64,000 nucleotides of DNA from Hydrogenovibrio sp. 3SP14C1 (GCF_029625905.1 NZ_JARTLM010000009.1:1-64000), one strand, 5' to 3'. Shown: positions 45,724 through 56,149, numbered from the stretch's first letter. Notes: generated by a model from the letters alone, not told the origin. A program made the numbers and translations.

Positions 45724-46467
45724 GTGTTGGCGACAGATATCGAGCAACAGGCGTTTGTATTACATCGTCGTTCTTATCGCGAAACGAGTTTATTGGTGAC
45801 GTTTTTCACCCCAGATTTTGGTAAACAGAATGCGGTGGTTAAAGGCGTGCGCTCCAGTAGCAAAACAGCCCAGGTAAAACAGGCTTGGTTACAACCTTTT
45901 CAGGGGGTTAATATCAGCTGGCGCGATAATGTCAATCGCCAATCGGACTTGGTTTCTTTAAGGCAGTTAGAACCCAGTCATATTCGCTTTCCTTTAGGCG
46001 GTGAAAGCAGTATTTGTGGGTTATATTTGAATGAATTACTGTATCGACTGCTTTACCCTTCTTTGGAAGTGAGTCAGTTGTTTACGGAATACCAGCAAGC
46101 ACTTTATGACTTAGCGATTGCAGAAAATCGTAATCAACAAGCTTGGGTCTTAAGAAAGTTCGAGTTCGCTTTATTGTCAGAATTGGGATATGCCTTTCAA
46201 ACGGAAGTGGATTATTATCAGCAACCGATTCAAGCCGACAAAAAATATCTTTTTCACATAGAATTAGGCCTTTTCCCAGAACCTTTTTCTCAAATCTCGC
46301 TGGATCAAAATCAAGGCATTGTTGTTTCGGGTCAATGCCTGTTGCTGTTCGCACAAAAAACGTATTGTGAATCATGTTTGACTGAATGGAAGCGGTTATT
46401 TCGATATGTTCTCATGCCATACTTAGGTCATAAGCCTATTCAGACCCGATCATTGTTTCAATCATAA
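45724..46467 (+). CDS. recO: DNA repair protein RecO
   Basis: 247 residues from GTG 45724 with AGGAG upstream. An N-terminal OB fold (AFVLHRRSYRETSLLVTFFT) and a helical C-terminal part with a partial zinc-like pair (CESC). RecO loads RecA at gaps with RecR. It follows era as in E. coli. Confidence 0.92.
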   Translation: MLATDIEQQAFVLHRRSYRETSLLVTFFTPDFGKQNAVVKGVRSSSKTAQVKQAWLQPFQGVNISWRDNVNRQSDLVSLRQLEPSHIRFPLGGESSICGLYLNELLYRLLYPSLEVSQLFTEYQQALYDLAIAENRNQQAWVLRKFEFALLSELGYAFQTEVDYYQQPIQADKKYLFHIELGLFPEPFSQISLDQNQGIVVSGQCLLLFAQKTYCESCLTEWKRLFRYVLMPYLGHKPIQTRSLFQS

Positions 46468-46511
46468 CGTAATAAACCAGAGTGTTTATTCATCAGTACG
46501 AAGGAAAAACT

Positions 46512-47258
46512 ATGAATCCTATTTTTTTAGGTTTAAATATTGATCATGTTGCTACATTGCGTCAAGCGAGAGGGACTCGATATCCTGATCCGATCAAAGC
46601 AGCCTTAGATGCCGAAATGGCCGGTGCCGACAGTATTACATTGCATTTGCGTGAAGATCGTCGTCATATTCAGGATGCAGATGTTTATCGTTTGTCAGAG
46701 TCACGTCAGACAAAAGTAAATCTGGAGATGGCAGCAACGCAGGAAATGTTGGAAATTGCTTTGAAATGCCAGCCTGAAGATGTTTGTTTGGTTCCTGAGA
46801 AACGTGAAGAATTAACCACAGAAGGCGGGCTGGATGTCGCTTCGCAAAAGGCGTGGTTGACCGGTTATTGTGCTCAGTTAGCTGAGAATAAGACGCGTGT
46901 CTCATTGTTTATTGATGCCGATGATGCTCAAATCCATGCGGCTAAAGAAGTGGGCGCACCTGTGATTGAAATTCACACCGGCACCTATGCGGAGTTAACC
47001 GATCCTGCTGACATAAATAAGGAACTAGATCGTATTCGAAAAGCAACCGATTTGGCGGTTTCGCTTGGGTTAACAGTCAATGCAGGACATGGATTGCACT
47101 ACCATAATGTGCAAGCGATTGCGGCGATTAAGGAAATTGAAGAATTGAATATCGGACACGCGATTATTGCACAAGCTATTTTCTCAGGCTTGCCAGGAGC
47201 GGTTTCAGAGATGAAACGCTTGATGATTGAAGCCCGTCAGCAGGCATATTTAGGATAA
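46512..47258 (+). CDS. pdxJ: Pyridoxine 5'-phosphate synthase (PdxJ)
   Basis: 248 residues from ATG 46512, preceded by AAGGAAAAA. It makes PNP from deoxyxylulose phosphate and aminoacetone phosphate. [26 protein letters not shown] and [11 protein letters not shown] are the signatures, with the substrate-binding histidines. It precedes acpS as in E. coli. Confidence 0.97.
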   Translation: MNPIFLGLNIDHVATLRQARGTRYPDPIKAALDAEMAGADSITLHLREDRRHIQDADVYRLSESRQTKVNLEMAATQEMLEIALKCQPEDVCLVPEKREELTTEGGLDVASQKAWLTGYCAQLAENKTRVSLFIDADDAQIHAAKEVGAPVIEIHTGTYAELTDPADINKELDRIRKATDLAVSLGLTVNAGHGLHYHNVQAIAAIKEIEELNIGHAIIAQAIFSGLPGAVSEMKRLMIEARQQAYLG

Positions 47259-47262
47259 TATT

Positions 47263-47646
47263 GTGATTGTCGGTATCGGAACAGACCTCGTTGAAATTGC
47301 CAGAATCTCTGCATTGATGGCTAAAAGAAAAGAAGCGTTCATAAAGCGTATCTTGGCGCCACAAGAGTTGAAGAGGTTTGAGAAACATGCACAGCCTGAA
47401 AAGTTTCTGGCTAAGCGTTGGGCAGCAAAAGAAGCGATTTCAAAAGCGCTGGGAACAGGGTTTACTCAAGGGGTTTGTTTTACCGATATGATAATTGGTC
47501 ATACAAATCATGGCCAACCACTCATTGAATTGACTGGAAAAACCGCTGAAATTGCTCAGCAACTCGGGATTGATCATTGGTCGATTAGCATCAGTGATGA
47601 AGTTCATTACGCCATTGCTTTTGTGATTGCAGAAAAAAGTGTTTAA
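47263..47646 (+). CDS. acpS: Holo-ACP synthase (AcpS)
   Basis: 127 residues from GTG 47263. It attaches 4'-phosphopantetheine to AcpP (18658). GIGTDLVEI (4-12) with the magnesium-binding Asp and the FLAKRWAAKEAISKALG motif are diagnostic. Last gene of the lepA run. Confidence 0.96.
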   Translation: MIVGIGTDLVEIARISALMAKRKEAFIKRILAPQELKRFEKHAQPEKFLAKRWAAKEAISKALGTGFTQGVCFTDMIIGHTNHGQPLIELTGKTAEIAQQLGIDHWSISISDEVHYAIAFVIAEKSV

Positions 47647-47731
47647 CCCTTGTCAAAAAAGGCTTTTCGCCTGAAGTGATGCTTAGTGAAAATTCTTACA
47701 CTTTAAAGCGTTATCCATTACAATTGATGTC

Positions 47732-48178
47732 ATGAAAAATTTACATCATAAAATCACCCAGGCCTGGTTGTTTTTTGCTCTTTTAGGAGCGAATTTCTCT
47801 GTTTTTTCAGCAACCTCTGAAACGCAATCCCTTTCTCCATCTCTTGAACCGAGTAATTATATTACTCAGATTTCTCTCTCTCTTATTTTTATTCTGTTGA
47901 TTATTTTTGCTGCAGCATGGCTTTTAAAGCGTTTTGGCAGAATTAATGGTCTGGCAGGGGCTCAAATGAAAGTGTTGGGCGTGATGAGCTTAGGTCAAAG
48001 GGAGCGGGTTGTATTGATGGAAGTTGGGAAGAAACAACTTTTAATTGGTGTCACTGCGAGCCGTGTTTCATTATTACATGAGCTAGAAGAGCCGGTTGAA
48101 ATTGAAGAATCACAGCCTGTCGGAAATGCTTTTGCGAAGCGTCTACAGGAAGCACTGAATAAAAAAGAAAGTTCTTAG
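47732..48178 (+). CDS. fliO: Flagellar export protein FliO
   Basis: 148 residues. An N-terminal hydrophobic segment resembling a signal peptide, one membrane helix (about 50-68, SLIFILLIIFAAAWLLKRFG) and a small cytoplasmic domain (MKVLGVMSLGQRERVVLMEVG) are the FliO layout. It helps stabilise FliP during assembly of the export gate. A CCAGGCCTGG (47758-47767) lies in codons 9-12 as Gln-Ala-Trp. First gene of the flagellar export run. Confidence 0.88.
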   Translation: MKNLHHKITQAWLFFALLGANFSVFSATSETQSLSPSLEPSNYITQISLSLIFILLIIFAAAWLLKRFGRINGLAGAQMKVLGVMSLGQRERVVLMEVGKKQLLIGVTASRVSLLHELEEPVEIEESQPVGNAFAKRLQEALNKKESS

Positions 48179-48181
48179 AGC

Positions 48182-48949
48182 ATGAAATCAATGAAAAAAT
48201 ACGTTCGCCCAATGTTTGGAATTGCCCTTTTGTTTTTCCCTATTATGGCGTTCTCCGAACCAGGTATTCCTGCCTTCACGGTAGAGACGGATGCTGCAGG
48301 TAATCAAGACTATACATTAACGATGCAAATTTTGCTGTTGATGACGGGGTTGACGTTATTGCCAGCGGCTTTGATTGCCATGACATCTTTTTTGCGAATT
48401 GTCGTGGTGCTTGCCCTGTTGCGCCAAGCTTTAGGAACCCAGCAAACGCCCTCTAATCAGATATTAGTTGGTTTGGCCTTATTTTTGACTTTATTCATTA
48501 TGTCGCCAGTGTTAGATAAAATTTATGATGATGCAGTCAGCCCTTATTTAGAGGAACAGGTTAAGTTTAAAGAAGCCATCGACATTGCGAAAGTGCCTGT
48601 TCACCAGTTTATGATTCAACAAACACGATCAGATGATTTAGGGATGTTTGCCGAAATGGCAGATATTCAGTTAACTGACCCTGAATCGGTTCCTTTTAAA
48701 GTCTTGATTCCAGCTTATATGACCAGTGAGCTGAAAACGGCTTTTCAGATTGGGTTTATGATTTTTATTCCATTTTTGATTATTGATTTAGTGGTGGCAA
48801 CCTTGCTGATGTCCATGGGGATGATGATGTTGTCACCCATGATTATCTCTTTGCCATTTAAAATTATGTTGTTTGTACTGATTGATGGTTGGGCCCTGAT
48901 TATGGGAACGCTCGCTAACAGTTTTGTGGTAGCCGGAGGAAGTATCTGA
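48182..48949 (+). CDS. fliP: Flagellar export gate protein FliP
   Basis: 255 residues with an N-terminal signal peptide and four membrane helices; [31 protein letters not shown] is the conserved core (given in part). It builds the export gate with FliQ and FliR. Its stop overlaps the fliQ start. Confidence 0.96.
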   Translation: MKSMKKYVRPMFGIALLFFPIMAFSEPGIPAFTVETDAAGNQDYTLTMQILLLMTGLTLLPAALIAMTSFLRIVVVLALLRQALGTQQTPSNQILVGLALFLTLFIMSPVLDKIYDDAVSPYLEEQVKFKEAIDIAKVPVHQFMIQQTRSDDLGMFAEMADIQLTDPESVPFKVLIPAYMTSELKTAFQIGFMIFIPFLIIDLVVATLLMSMGMMMLSPMIISLPFKIMLFVLIDGWALIMGTLANSFVVAGGSI

Positions 48950-49218
48950 TGACACCAGAATTTGTATTGACGATTGGTCAGAAGATGTTAGAAGTCGTGG
49001 CCATGTTGGCTGCACCGTTACTCCTGCCTGCTTTAGCGGTTGGGTTATTGGTGGGGATGTTTCAGGCCGCCACGCAAATTAACGAAATGACCTTGAGTTT
49101 TATTCCAAAAGTTGCCATTGTTGGGTTCGTTTTAGTCGTAGCGGGTCCTTGGATGCTCACGACATTGGTCTCTTTTTCGCGAGAATTGATTGAAAACATT
49201 CCAGCTTTCATTGGTTAA
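48949..49218 (+). CDS. fliQ: Flagellar export gate protein FliQ
   Basis: 89 residues, two membrane helices, with LLVGMFQAATQINEMTLSF as the family signature. It winds around FliP-FliR in the export gate. ATGA overlap with fliP. Confidence 0.96.
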   Translation: MTPEFVLTIGQKMLEVVAMLAAPLLLPALAVGLLVGMFQAATQINEMTLSFIPKVAIVGFVLVVAGPWMLTTLVSFSRELIENIPAFIG

Positions 49219-49262
49219 ATCCTATTTAAGTATTGGTAAGACTTTATTGACGGACGGCGTTC

Positions 49263-50039
49263 ATGAGCTTTAGTTATACGGAGTTTCTGCAATTGATGGG
49301 GCTTTATTTTTGGCCCTTTATCCGTATTAGCGGCATGTTATTAATGGTTCCGATTTTATCGGGAAGTTATGTGCCGATGAATGTTCGTTTATTAGTAGCT
49401 GTTTTTATTACGCTTGCAATTGCGCCTTCATTGGCTTTGCCACCACCAGTTGACCCTTTTACTTGGCACGGCATTTTGTTGATTGTTCAACAGTTAGGGA
49501 TTGGTGTTGCGATCGGGCTGATCTTTGCAGTGGTTTTCCAGGCATTTGTTATCGCAGGGCATCTGGCATCTATGTCAATGGGGTTAGCAATGGCGAGTAT
49601 GGTTGACCCGGCAACAGGGGTTAATACGCCGATTATTGGGCGTTATTTTGCGATTATAGCGACCTTGTTGTTTTTGCTGATGAACGGTCATATTTTGGTT
49701 TTTAAAGCGGTATTACAAAGTTTTGAAACGTTACCTATTGGGTTGCACTTTTTTACGCAAGACAGTTTAAAACTGATTTATGGATTTGGAAGTCAGATGT
49801 TTGAATCAGGCGTGATGGTTGCTTTACCCTTGGTTACAGCCTTGCTTTTGGTTAATATTGCGTTCGGGATCGTTGCGAGAGCGGCACCGGCATTGAATAT
49901 TTTTGCAGTAGGTTTCCCAGTTACTTTGCTGGTTGGGTTGATTATGTTGATATTTATCACGCCTTTACTCTATCCAAACTTACAGATTTTAATGAGAGCA
50001 GCATTTGAGCTGTTAGCGCAGCTGAAATTAAATTCCTGA
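49263..50039 (+). CDS. fliR: Flagellar export gate protein FliR
   Basis: 258 residues, about six membrane helices. FWPFIRISGMLLMVPILS and the segment GLAMASMVDPATGVNTPIIG are typical. It completes the gate at the base of the flagellar rod. 44 bases follow fliQ. Confidence 0.95.
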   Translation: MSFSYTEFLQLMGLYFWPFIRISGMLLMVPILSGSYVPMNVRLLVAVFITLAIAPSLALPPPVDPFTWHGILLIVQQLGIGVAIGLIFAVVFQAFVIAGHLASMSMGLAMASMVDPATGVNTPIIGRYFAIIATLLFLLMNGHILVFKAVLQSFETLPIGLHFFTQDSLKLIYGFGSQMFESGVMVALPLVTALLLVNIAFGIVARAAPALNIFAVGFPVTLLVGLIMLIFITPLLYPNLQILMRAAFELLAQLKLNS

Positions 50040-50082
50040 ATGGATTTTTAGGCACTTAGACTCAAATTAGGTTTTCTAGAGT

Positions 50083-51228
50083 ATGGCTGAAAACGAAGAC
50101 GGTACAGAAAAATCCGAAGAACCCACCGAGAAAAAGCTCCGAGAAGCTCGTGAAAAAGGGCAGGTGCCTCGCTCTAAAGAGTTGACAACGCTTTTGATGA
50201 CATTGGGCGCGGCGGTTTTTTTATTTTTTTTCGGCGCACAAATGCTTCAGGATTTTGAAGTTATTTTTATTAAAGGCTTAAGTTTTGATCGTTCTCATGC
50301 TTTTGATTTTCAGATGGCGAGCAACCTTATTTTAGGCTTGATCGTACAATCGATTTATATGATTGTGCCGTTTCTGCTGCTGATGGTGTTGATTGCAATT
50401 GTTTCGCCAATGTTATTAGGCGGGTGGAATTTCAGTACGCAGGCTCTGGCGCCAAAAATCAGTAAACTCAACCCGGTTAGCGGCATTAAGAAAATGTTTT
50501 CTATGAATGCGCTAATGGAGTTGTTTAAAGCATTTGCAAAGTTCACGTTGGTGTCTGTCGTGGCTGGATTTTTTTTATGGCACTCCTATGAAGAAATTAT
50601 CAGTATTGGGATCGAGCCTCCTAAGCAAGGTTTAGCGCATGCAGGCCAGTTGATTATTGAGGCCTTTATCTTTATCAGTCTGTCTTTGATTGTGATTGCT
50701 GCGATTGATGTGCCTTTTCAGGTTCATCAGCACATTAAACAGCTTAAGATGACAAAACAGGAAGTTAAAGAAGAGCATAAACAACAAGAGGGGAGCCCTG
50801 AGGTTAAAGGACGTATTCGACAGCTTCAAAGGGAGATGTCTCAAAAACGGATGATGCAAAAAGTGCCCGAAGCGGATGTGGTAATCACCAACCCGACACA
50901 TTTTGCTGTGGCTTTGAAATATGCACCAGATGAAATGGCCGAACCGATGGTTTTAGCCTTGGGATCAGATTTTATGGCGGCTCAAATTAGAACACTGGCA
51001 AAAGAGCATAATATTCCGTTGATAGAAGCTCCCCCTCTAGCGCGTGCTTTATACTATAATGCGGAAGTTGATCGTCCAATTCCCTATGAATTGTTTAGAG
51101 CTGTGGCTGCGATATTGGCTTATGTTTATCAGTTACGAGATGGTCAAAGAACAGAACGCGTTGATTTTGAGAATCTACCTATTCCAGAGGAGATGAAGAC
51201 AGATGCAACACCGAGCGAAAGTGAATAA
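50083..51228 (+). CDS. flhB: Flagellar export switch protein FlhB
   Basis: 381 residues: four membrane helices, then a cytoplasmic domain with the autocleavage site NPTH (in VVITNPTHFAVALKY). Self-cleavage there switches export from rod/hook to filament proteins. A related stand-alone copy of the C-terminal domain lies at 59978-60307. Confidence 0.97.
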   Translation: MAENEDGTEKSEEPTEKKLREAREKGQVPRSKELTTLLMTLGAAVFLFFFGAQMLQDFEVIFIKGLSFDRSHAFDFQMASNLILGLIVQSIYMIVPFLLLMVLIAIVSPMLLGGWNFSTQALAPKISKLNPVSGIKKMFSMNALMELFKAFAKFTLVSVVAGFFLWHSYEEIISIGIEPPKQGLAHAGQLIIEAFIFISLSLIVIAAIDVPFQVHQHIKQLKMTKQEVKEEHKQQEGSPEVKGRIRQLQREMSQKRMMQKVPEADVVITNPTHFAVALKYAPDEMAEPMVLALGSDFMAAQIRTLAKEHNIPLIEAPPLARALYYNAEVDRPIPYELFRAVAAILAYVYQLRDGQRTERVDFENLPIPEEMKTDATPSESE

Positions 51229-51241
51229 AAGCTGAGTTTGA

Positions 51242-53335
51242 ATGGATTTTAATCAGATACTAAATCAAATAAAAATATATTTCCAAAATGGTTTAGGGAT
51301 TCCTATTGCTGTTTTAGCGTTGTTGGCAATGGTAGTTGTACCATTACCTCCGTTTTTGCTTGATGTCTTTTTTACTTTTAATATCGCACTCTCTCTCGTT
51401 GTTTTGATGGTCACTTTGTATGCCAAACGACCGTTAGATTTCGCTGTTTTCCCTACTATTATCTTATTGGCCACCTTATTCAGGCTGGCATTGAATATCG
51501 CATCCACTCGCGTTATTTTACTAGAAGGTCATAACGGACCCAGTGCAGCGGGGAACGTCATTGAAGCCTTTGGTGAGTTTGTTATTGGCGGGAACTTCGC
51601 AGTCGGTTTGGTGGTGTTTGCGATTCTTGTCGTTATTAACTTTGTGGTTATTACTAAAGGGGCGGGGCGCGTTGCCGAAGTCAGTGCCCGATTTACATTG
51701 GACTCAATGCCTGGGAAGCAAATGGCAATTGATGCCGATCTTAATGCGGGATTAATTACCCAGGAAGAAGCCCAAATCCGACGAATTGAAGTGACCTCAG
51801 AAGCAGATTTTTATGGCTCAATGGACGGTGCCAGTAAGTTTGTAAGAGGGGATGCGGTTGCTGGGATTGTGATCTTATTTATCAACTTGATTGGTGGGTT
51901 CGCAATTGGGATGGGGCAGCATGATATGACCTTTTCCAGTGCTATTGAAGTGTATACCTTATTAACACTTGGGGATGGTTTGGTTGCCCAAATCCCTTCT
52001 CTACTTCTATCAACCGCCACTGCCATTATTGTGACACGTGTGTCAGGCGACAAAGAAGATATGACACAACAGGTGCAAACGCAAATGTTTGCAAACCCAA
52101 AGGCGTTGGGGATGACTGCTGGGATCGTTGCGGTGTTTGGTGTGATTCCAGGGATGCCAAACTTGGCATTTTTATCATTTGCTGCAATAGCGGGCGCAGG
52201 TGCTTACTTTATTCATAAAAAACAACAGGAGGCACCGCCACTTGAGTCTGTTGCAACAGAAGAATCTGAGGACGAAGAAACCACTGCGCCAGAGTTAAGC
52301 TGGGATGATGTTCAGTCCGTTGATGTCTTAGGGTTGGAAGTTGGTTACCGTTTAATTCCAATGGTAGATCAAGCACAAAATGGTCAACTGCTTGAGCGTG
52401 TGAAAGGCGTGCGTCGTAAAGTATCCCAAGAGCTTGGATTTTTAGTCCCCCCTGTGCATATTCGCGATAATTTGGATTTAAAACCTAATCAATATAAAAT
52501 CATGTTGATGGGGGTTGATTCGGGAGAAGGGGAGGTCTTTTCTGATAAAGAACTGGCGATTAATCCTGGGCAGGTATTTGGTGAAGTGGCAGGAACGCCT
52601 ACCAAAGACCCAACATTTGGACTGGATGCAGTTTGGATTGCACCTTCTGATCGAGAGCAGGCACAAGCACTTGGCTATACTGTTGTTGATTCTAGTACCG
52701 TCGTTGCAACCCATATCAGCCAGGTGATTCAAGATTATGCTTCTGAATTGCTAGGGTATGATGAGGCGCAGAAGTTACTTGATAAGTTAAAACAGAATTC
52801 TCCTAAACTGGTTGATGAATTAGTACCGGATCGTATGTCTTTAGCCGTGGTTGTGAAAGTGCTGCAAAATCTATTGATTGAAAAAGTGTCTATTCGAGAT
52901 TTGCGTACCATTTTAGAGACATTGACTGAACGAGCCTCTTCAACTCAAGACCCGATGGAGCTGACGATGCATGTTCGTGCCGCTTTAGGCCGTTCTATTG
53001 TGCAGGGTATTGTGGGCTCGAATGATGAATTAAAAGTGATTACCTTGGAGCCAGGGTTGGAACAGTTGTTGCTACAAGCATCTCAAGGTGCACCTGAAGG
53101 GCAACTGGCCATTGAACCCGGGTTGGCGGAAAGGTTACATACGACATTAAAAGAAGAAGCGCAGAAAGTAGAAATGACGGGACAATCAGCAGTTTTATTG
53201 GTGGCACCTCAGATTCGAGCGCAGTTGGCACGATTGTTTAGATTTAGCTTGGCGAACCTACATATTCTGGCCTATTCGGAAGTGCCAGAAAATCGTCGCA
53301 TTAGTGTTGTTGCCAATGTAGGGCAAGGAGGGTAG
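51242..53335 (+). CDS. flhA: Flagellar export platform protein FlhA
   Basis: 697 residues: eight membrane helices, the FHIPEP region with RLALNIASTRVIL and GNFAVGLVVFAILV, and a cytoplasmic domain forming the nonameric export ring. A short acidic linker (ATEESEDEETTAPE) connects them. One base separates it from flhF. Confidence 0.97.
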   Translation: MDFNQILNQIKIYFQNGLGIPIAVLALLAMVVVPLPPFLLDVFFTFNIALSLVVLMVTLYAKRPLDFAVFPTIILLATLFRLALNIASTRVILLEGHNGPSAAGNVIEAFGEFVIGGNFAVGLVVFAILVVINFVVITKGAGRVAEVSARFTLDSMPGKQMAIDADLNAGLITQEEAQIRRIEVTSEADFYGSMDGASKFVRGDAVAGIVILFINLIGGFAIGMGQHDMTFSSAIEVYTLLTLGDGLVAQIPSLLLSTATAIIVTRVSGDKEDMTQQVQTQMFANPKALGMTAGIVAVFGVIPGMPNLAFLSFAAIAGAGAYFIHKKQQEAPPLESVATEESEDEETTAPELSWDDVQSVDVLGLEVGYRLIPMVDQAQNGQLLERVKGVRRKVSQELGFLVPPVHIRDNLDLKPNQYKIMLMGVDSGEGEVFSDKELAINPGQVFGEVAGTPTKDPTFGLDAVWIAPSDREQAQALGYTVVDSSTVVATHISQVIQDYASELLGYDEAQKLLDKLKQNSPKLVDELVPDRMSLAVVVKVLQNLLIEKVSIRDLRTILETLTERASSTQDPMELTMHVRAALGRSIVQGIVGSNDELKVITLEPGLEQLLLQASQGAPEGQLAIEPGLAERLHTTLKEEAQKVEMTGQSAVLLVAPQIRAQLARLFRFSLANLHILAYSEVPENRRISVVANVGQGG

Positions 53336-54502
53336 ATGAAGCTGAAGAGATACCTTGCTCCGAATATGCGAAAAGCGATGGTACTGGTTCGAGACGAACT
53401 TGGCGATGATGCTGTCATTATGTCGACACGTAAAACGGATGATGGTGTTGAAGTTGTAGCGGCGATTGATCCTGAAGCACAACAGTTTAAAGAAGAAGTC
53501 CCTGCGCAAGGGCGGGTCAGTTATCAGTCACCCGAGTCTGATATGCAATATAGTGCGGCTTCAATGCAGAACAATTCTGAAATTGCCAAAATGTCCGACG
53601 AGTTGAAAGCGGTGAAACAATTGCTGGAGAATCAGCTTTCGGGATTGGCATGGAATCAGTCGGAAACGCAGGACCCTAATAAAATTCATCTTATCAAACG
53701 ACTGGTGAAGCTCGGAATTGGCTGGGATCTGGCGCAGCGATTAGTTTCGGAAGTTAATGCAAATAATGACCAGGCCTGGTCAGAAATTCTGGGTTCGATT
53801 GAAGCAATGGTTCCCGTTGATGAAAAAGATATTATTGAATCTGGTGGGATTGTTGCTTTAGTAGGACCTACGGGAGTTGGAAAAACGACAACAATAGCCA
53901 AAATGGCCAGTCGCTTTGTGATGAGAAATAGTTCAAATCAGATTGCATTGGTGACCACGGATTGTTACAAAATTGGTGCGCAGGCACAATTGAAAACCTT
54001 TGCCGATATGATGGGCGTGCCTGTTCATGTTGTGAATTCAGAAGGTGAAATGTATAGCTTACTAAGCTCGCTGGCGACGAAAAAATTGATTTTGATTGAT
54101 ACGGCAGGCATTAGCCAAAAAGATATTTTATTGACACAGCAATTAACCAAACAAAAACCTGGGTTGAATCATATTCGCAACTACTTAGTGATGTCAGCCG
54201 CAACACAACTTAGTGTGATGAAAGATATTGTAAAATCTTTCGACCAAGTCGGTTTAAAAGGCTGTATTTTGACGAAAGTCGATGAGGCATTACAACTAGG
54301 CAATATTTTAACGGTACTGATTGAAAACCATTTGTCGTTATCTTATTTATCAGGAGGGCAAAGAGTGCCGGAAGATTTAGAGCCTGTGAAAGCAAGGGAT
54401 TTACTGGATAAAGCAATGGTACTTGGGCATCAAAACCAGCATTTAAAAGAAGATGAAGCATTCCGCATGGGAATGGGGAAGGAGATTTCAGATGCTCAAT
54501 GA
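53336..54502 (+). CDS. flhF: Flagellar GTPase FlhF
   Basis: 388 residues. The SRP-type GTPase domain has the P-loop VGPTGVGKTTTIAKMA, DTAG and TKVDEA; the basic N-terminal region precedes it. FlhF marks the pole for flagellum assembly. A CCAGGCCTGG (53770-53779) is read as Gln-Ala-Trp. It overlaps flhG, consistent with a polar flagellum. Confidence 0.96.
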   Translation: MKLKRYLAPNMRKAMVLVRDELGDDAVIMSTRKTDDGVEVVAAIDPEAQQFKEEVPAQGRVSYQSPESDMQYSAASMQNNSEIAKMSDELKAVKQLLENQLSGLAWNQSETQDPNKIHLIKRLVKLGIGWDLAQRLVSEVNANNDQAWSEILGSIEAMVPVDEKDIIESGGIVALVGPTGVGKTTTIAKMASRFVMRNSSNQIALVTTDCYKIGAQAQLKTFADMMGVPVHVVNSEGEMYSLLSSLATKKLILIDTAGISQKDILLTQQLTKQKPGLNHIRNYLVMSAATQLSVMKDIVKSFDQVGLKGCILTKVDEALQLGNILTVLIENHLSLSYLSGGQRVPEDLEPVKARDLLDKAMVLGHQNQHLKEDEAFRMGMGKEISDAQ

Positions 54503-55385
54503 TCAAGCAGCTGGATTAAGAGCAATGCAAACCAATAACAATGGTGAATCAAAAGTGAAACCAGAGCGAAAAAGAAAACCTGTCAGAGTGATTGCGGTCG
54601 CCAGTGGTAAAGGCGGGGTTGGTAAAACTAATGTCTCAGTTAATCTGGGGGTTTCCTTAAGTAAAATGGGAAACCGTGTTTTGCTGATGGACGCTGATAT
54701 GGGATTGGCGAACGTTGATATTATGCTAGGGTTGCAAACCAAGTATAATTTATCACATGTTCTTGACGGGGAAAAAACACTAAGAGAAGTCATGGTCGAT
54801 GCACCCGGCGGGTTGAAAATTATTCCAGCCGCCTCGGGTGTAAAAAGAATGGCTCAATTGACCCCAATGGAAAATGCTGGAATAATTAACGCGTTTTCTG
54901 AGTTAGATGGAATTCTGGATGTTTTAATCATCGATACGGCTGCTGGGATAGCTGATAGTGTGGTCAGCTTCTGTCGTGCATCACAAGAAGTTGTTGTGGT
55001 GGTAACGGATGAACCGGCGTCGATGACCGATGCCTATGCTTTGATTAAAGTCTTAAGTCGCGAATATAAGTTAACAAACTTTAAGTTACTGGCGAATATG
55101 GCACGTTCAGAGAAGCACGGTAGAATGTTGTATGATAAATTTTCTCAAGTCTGTGAACAGTTCCTTGATGTTACAATAGACTATCTAGGAACGATTCCAT
55201 TTGATCATGACTTGAGAGATGCGATTCAAAAACAGACGCCTGTTACCATCGGTAAACCAATGAGTGAATCGGCAAAAGCCTTTCGAGAAGTTGCACAAAA
55301 AATTGAGGACTGGCCTATCCCGAATGATGTCACAGGATATTTACAGTTTTTTGTTGAAAGCTTATTTCAGACTGCGTCTGAATAG
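54492..55385 (+). CDS. flhG: MinD-like ATPase FlhG (FleN)
   Basis: 297 residues from ATG 54492, eight bases after GGAG; the longer upstream frame lies inside flhF. The N-terminal DQAAGLR (4-10) is the FlhF-activating motif, and SGKGGVGKTNVS is the deviant Walker A. It limits flagellar number together with FlhF. Membrane-targeting helix at the C-terminus is plausible. Confidence 0.95.
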   Translation: MLNDQAAGLRAMQTNNNGESKVKPERKRKPVRVIAVASGKGGVGKTNVSVNLGVSLSKMGNRVLLMDADMGLANVDIMLGLQTKYNLSHVLDGEKTLREVMVDAPGGLKIIPAASGVKRMAQLTPMENAGIINAFSELDGILDVLIIDTAAGIADSVVSFCRASQEVVVVVTDEPASMTDAYALIKVLSREYKLTNFKLLANMARSEKHGRMLYDKFSQVCEQFLDVTIDYLGTIPFDHDLRDAIQKQTPVTIGKPMSESAKAFREVAQKIEDWPIPNDVTGYLQFFVESLFQTASE

Positions 55386-55403
55386 ATAAGGAATGTACTC
55401 TTT

Positions 55404-56129
55404 ATGACTGGCACGCAAGCGTACGCCAATGTGCATAAACAAACTTCCGGTGCTGCAATTAATATAGAGGCGTTTTTGCCTCTAGTAAAACGAATTGCCT
55501 ACCACTTAAAAGGACGACTACCTGATAGTGTCATGGTGGACGATCTGATTCAGTCAGGCATTATTGGTTTAATTGAGTCTTCACAAAAGTTTGATGCGAC
55601 ACAAGGGGCGAGCTTTGAGACCTATGCAGGTATTCGAATTCGTGGGGCGATGCTCGACGAAATTCGTAAAGGTGATTGGACGCCCAGATCGGTTTATCGG
55701 AAATCTAGAGAAGTTTCTGAAGCGATTTTAAAAGTTGAATCCAAAAAGGGACGAGAAGCCCGAGATGAAGAGATAGCTGAGGTAATGGGCGTGTCGTTGG
55801 ATGAATATTATCATGTTCTTCAAGATACCAACTCAGCACAGCTTTTATCTATCGATGAACCTGATCACGATGAATTAGCAGAAGATCGAATGATCGGAAT
55901 GATTAAGACGCCGATTTCAGAGTTAGTGGAGTCTGATTTTCAAGGTGCATTAGCGGAGCATATTCAACAATTGCCCGAGAAAGAAAAATTAGTGATGGCG
56001 CTTTATTATGATGAAGAGCTGAATTTAAAAGAAATTGGTGAAGTTTTAGAAGTCAGTGAGTCTCGTGTAAGCCAGATTCACAGTCAAGCGATAAAACGTT
56101 TGAAATCAAGACTTAAAGATTGGATTTAA
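55404..56129 (+). CDS. fliA: Flagellar sigma factor FliA (sigma28)
   Basis: 241 residues with region 2 (DLIQSGIIGLIESSQKFD, YAGIRIRGAMLDEIRKGDW) and region 4 ending in a helix-turn-helix (VLEVSESRVSQIHSQAIKRLK). It directs transcription of late flagellar and chemotaxis genes. It follows flhG, the usual order. Confidence 0.97.
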   Translation: MTGTQAYANVHKQTSGAAINIEAFLPLVKRIAYHLKGRLPDSVMVDDLIQSGIIGLIESSQKFDATQGASFETYAGIRIRGAMLDEIRKGDWTPRSVYRKSREVSEAILKVESKKGREARDEEIAEVMGVSLDEYYHVLQDTNSAQLLSIDEPDHDELAEDRMIGMIKTPISELVESDFQGALAEHIQQLPEKEKLVMALYYDEELNLKEIGEVLEVSESRVSQIHSQAIKRLKSRLKDWI

Positions 56130-56149
56130 AGTAGATTTGAGGAAAAAAG

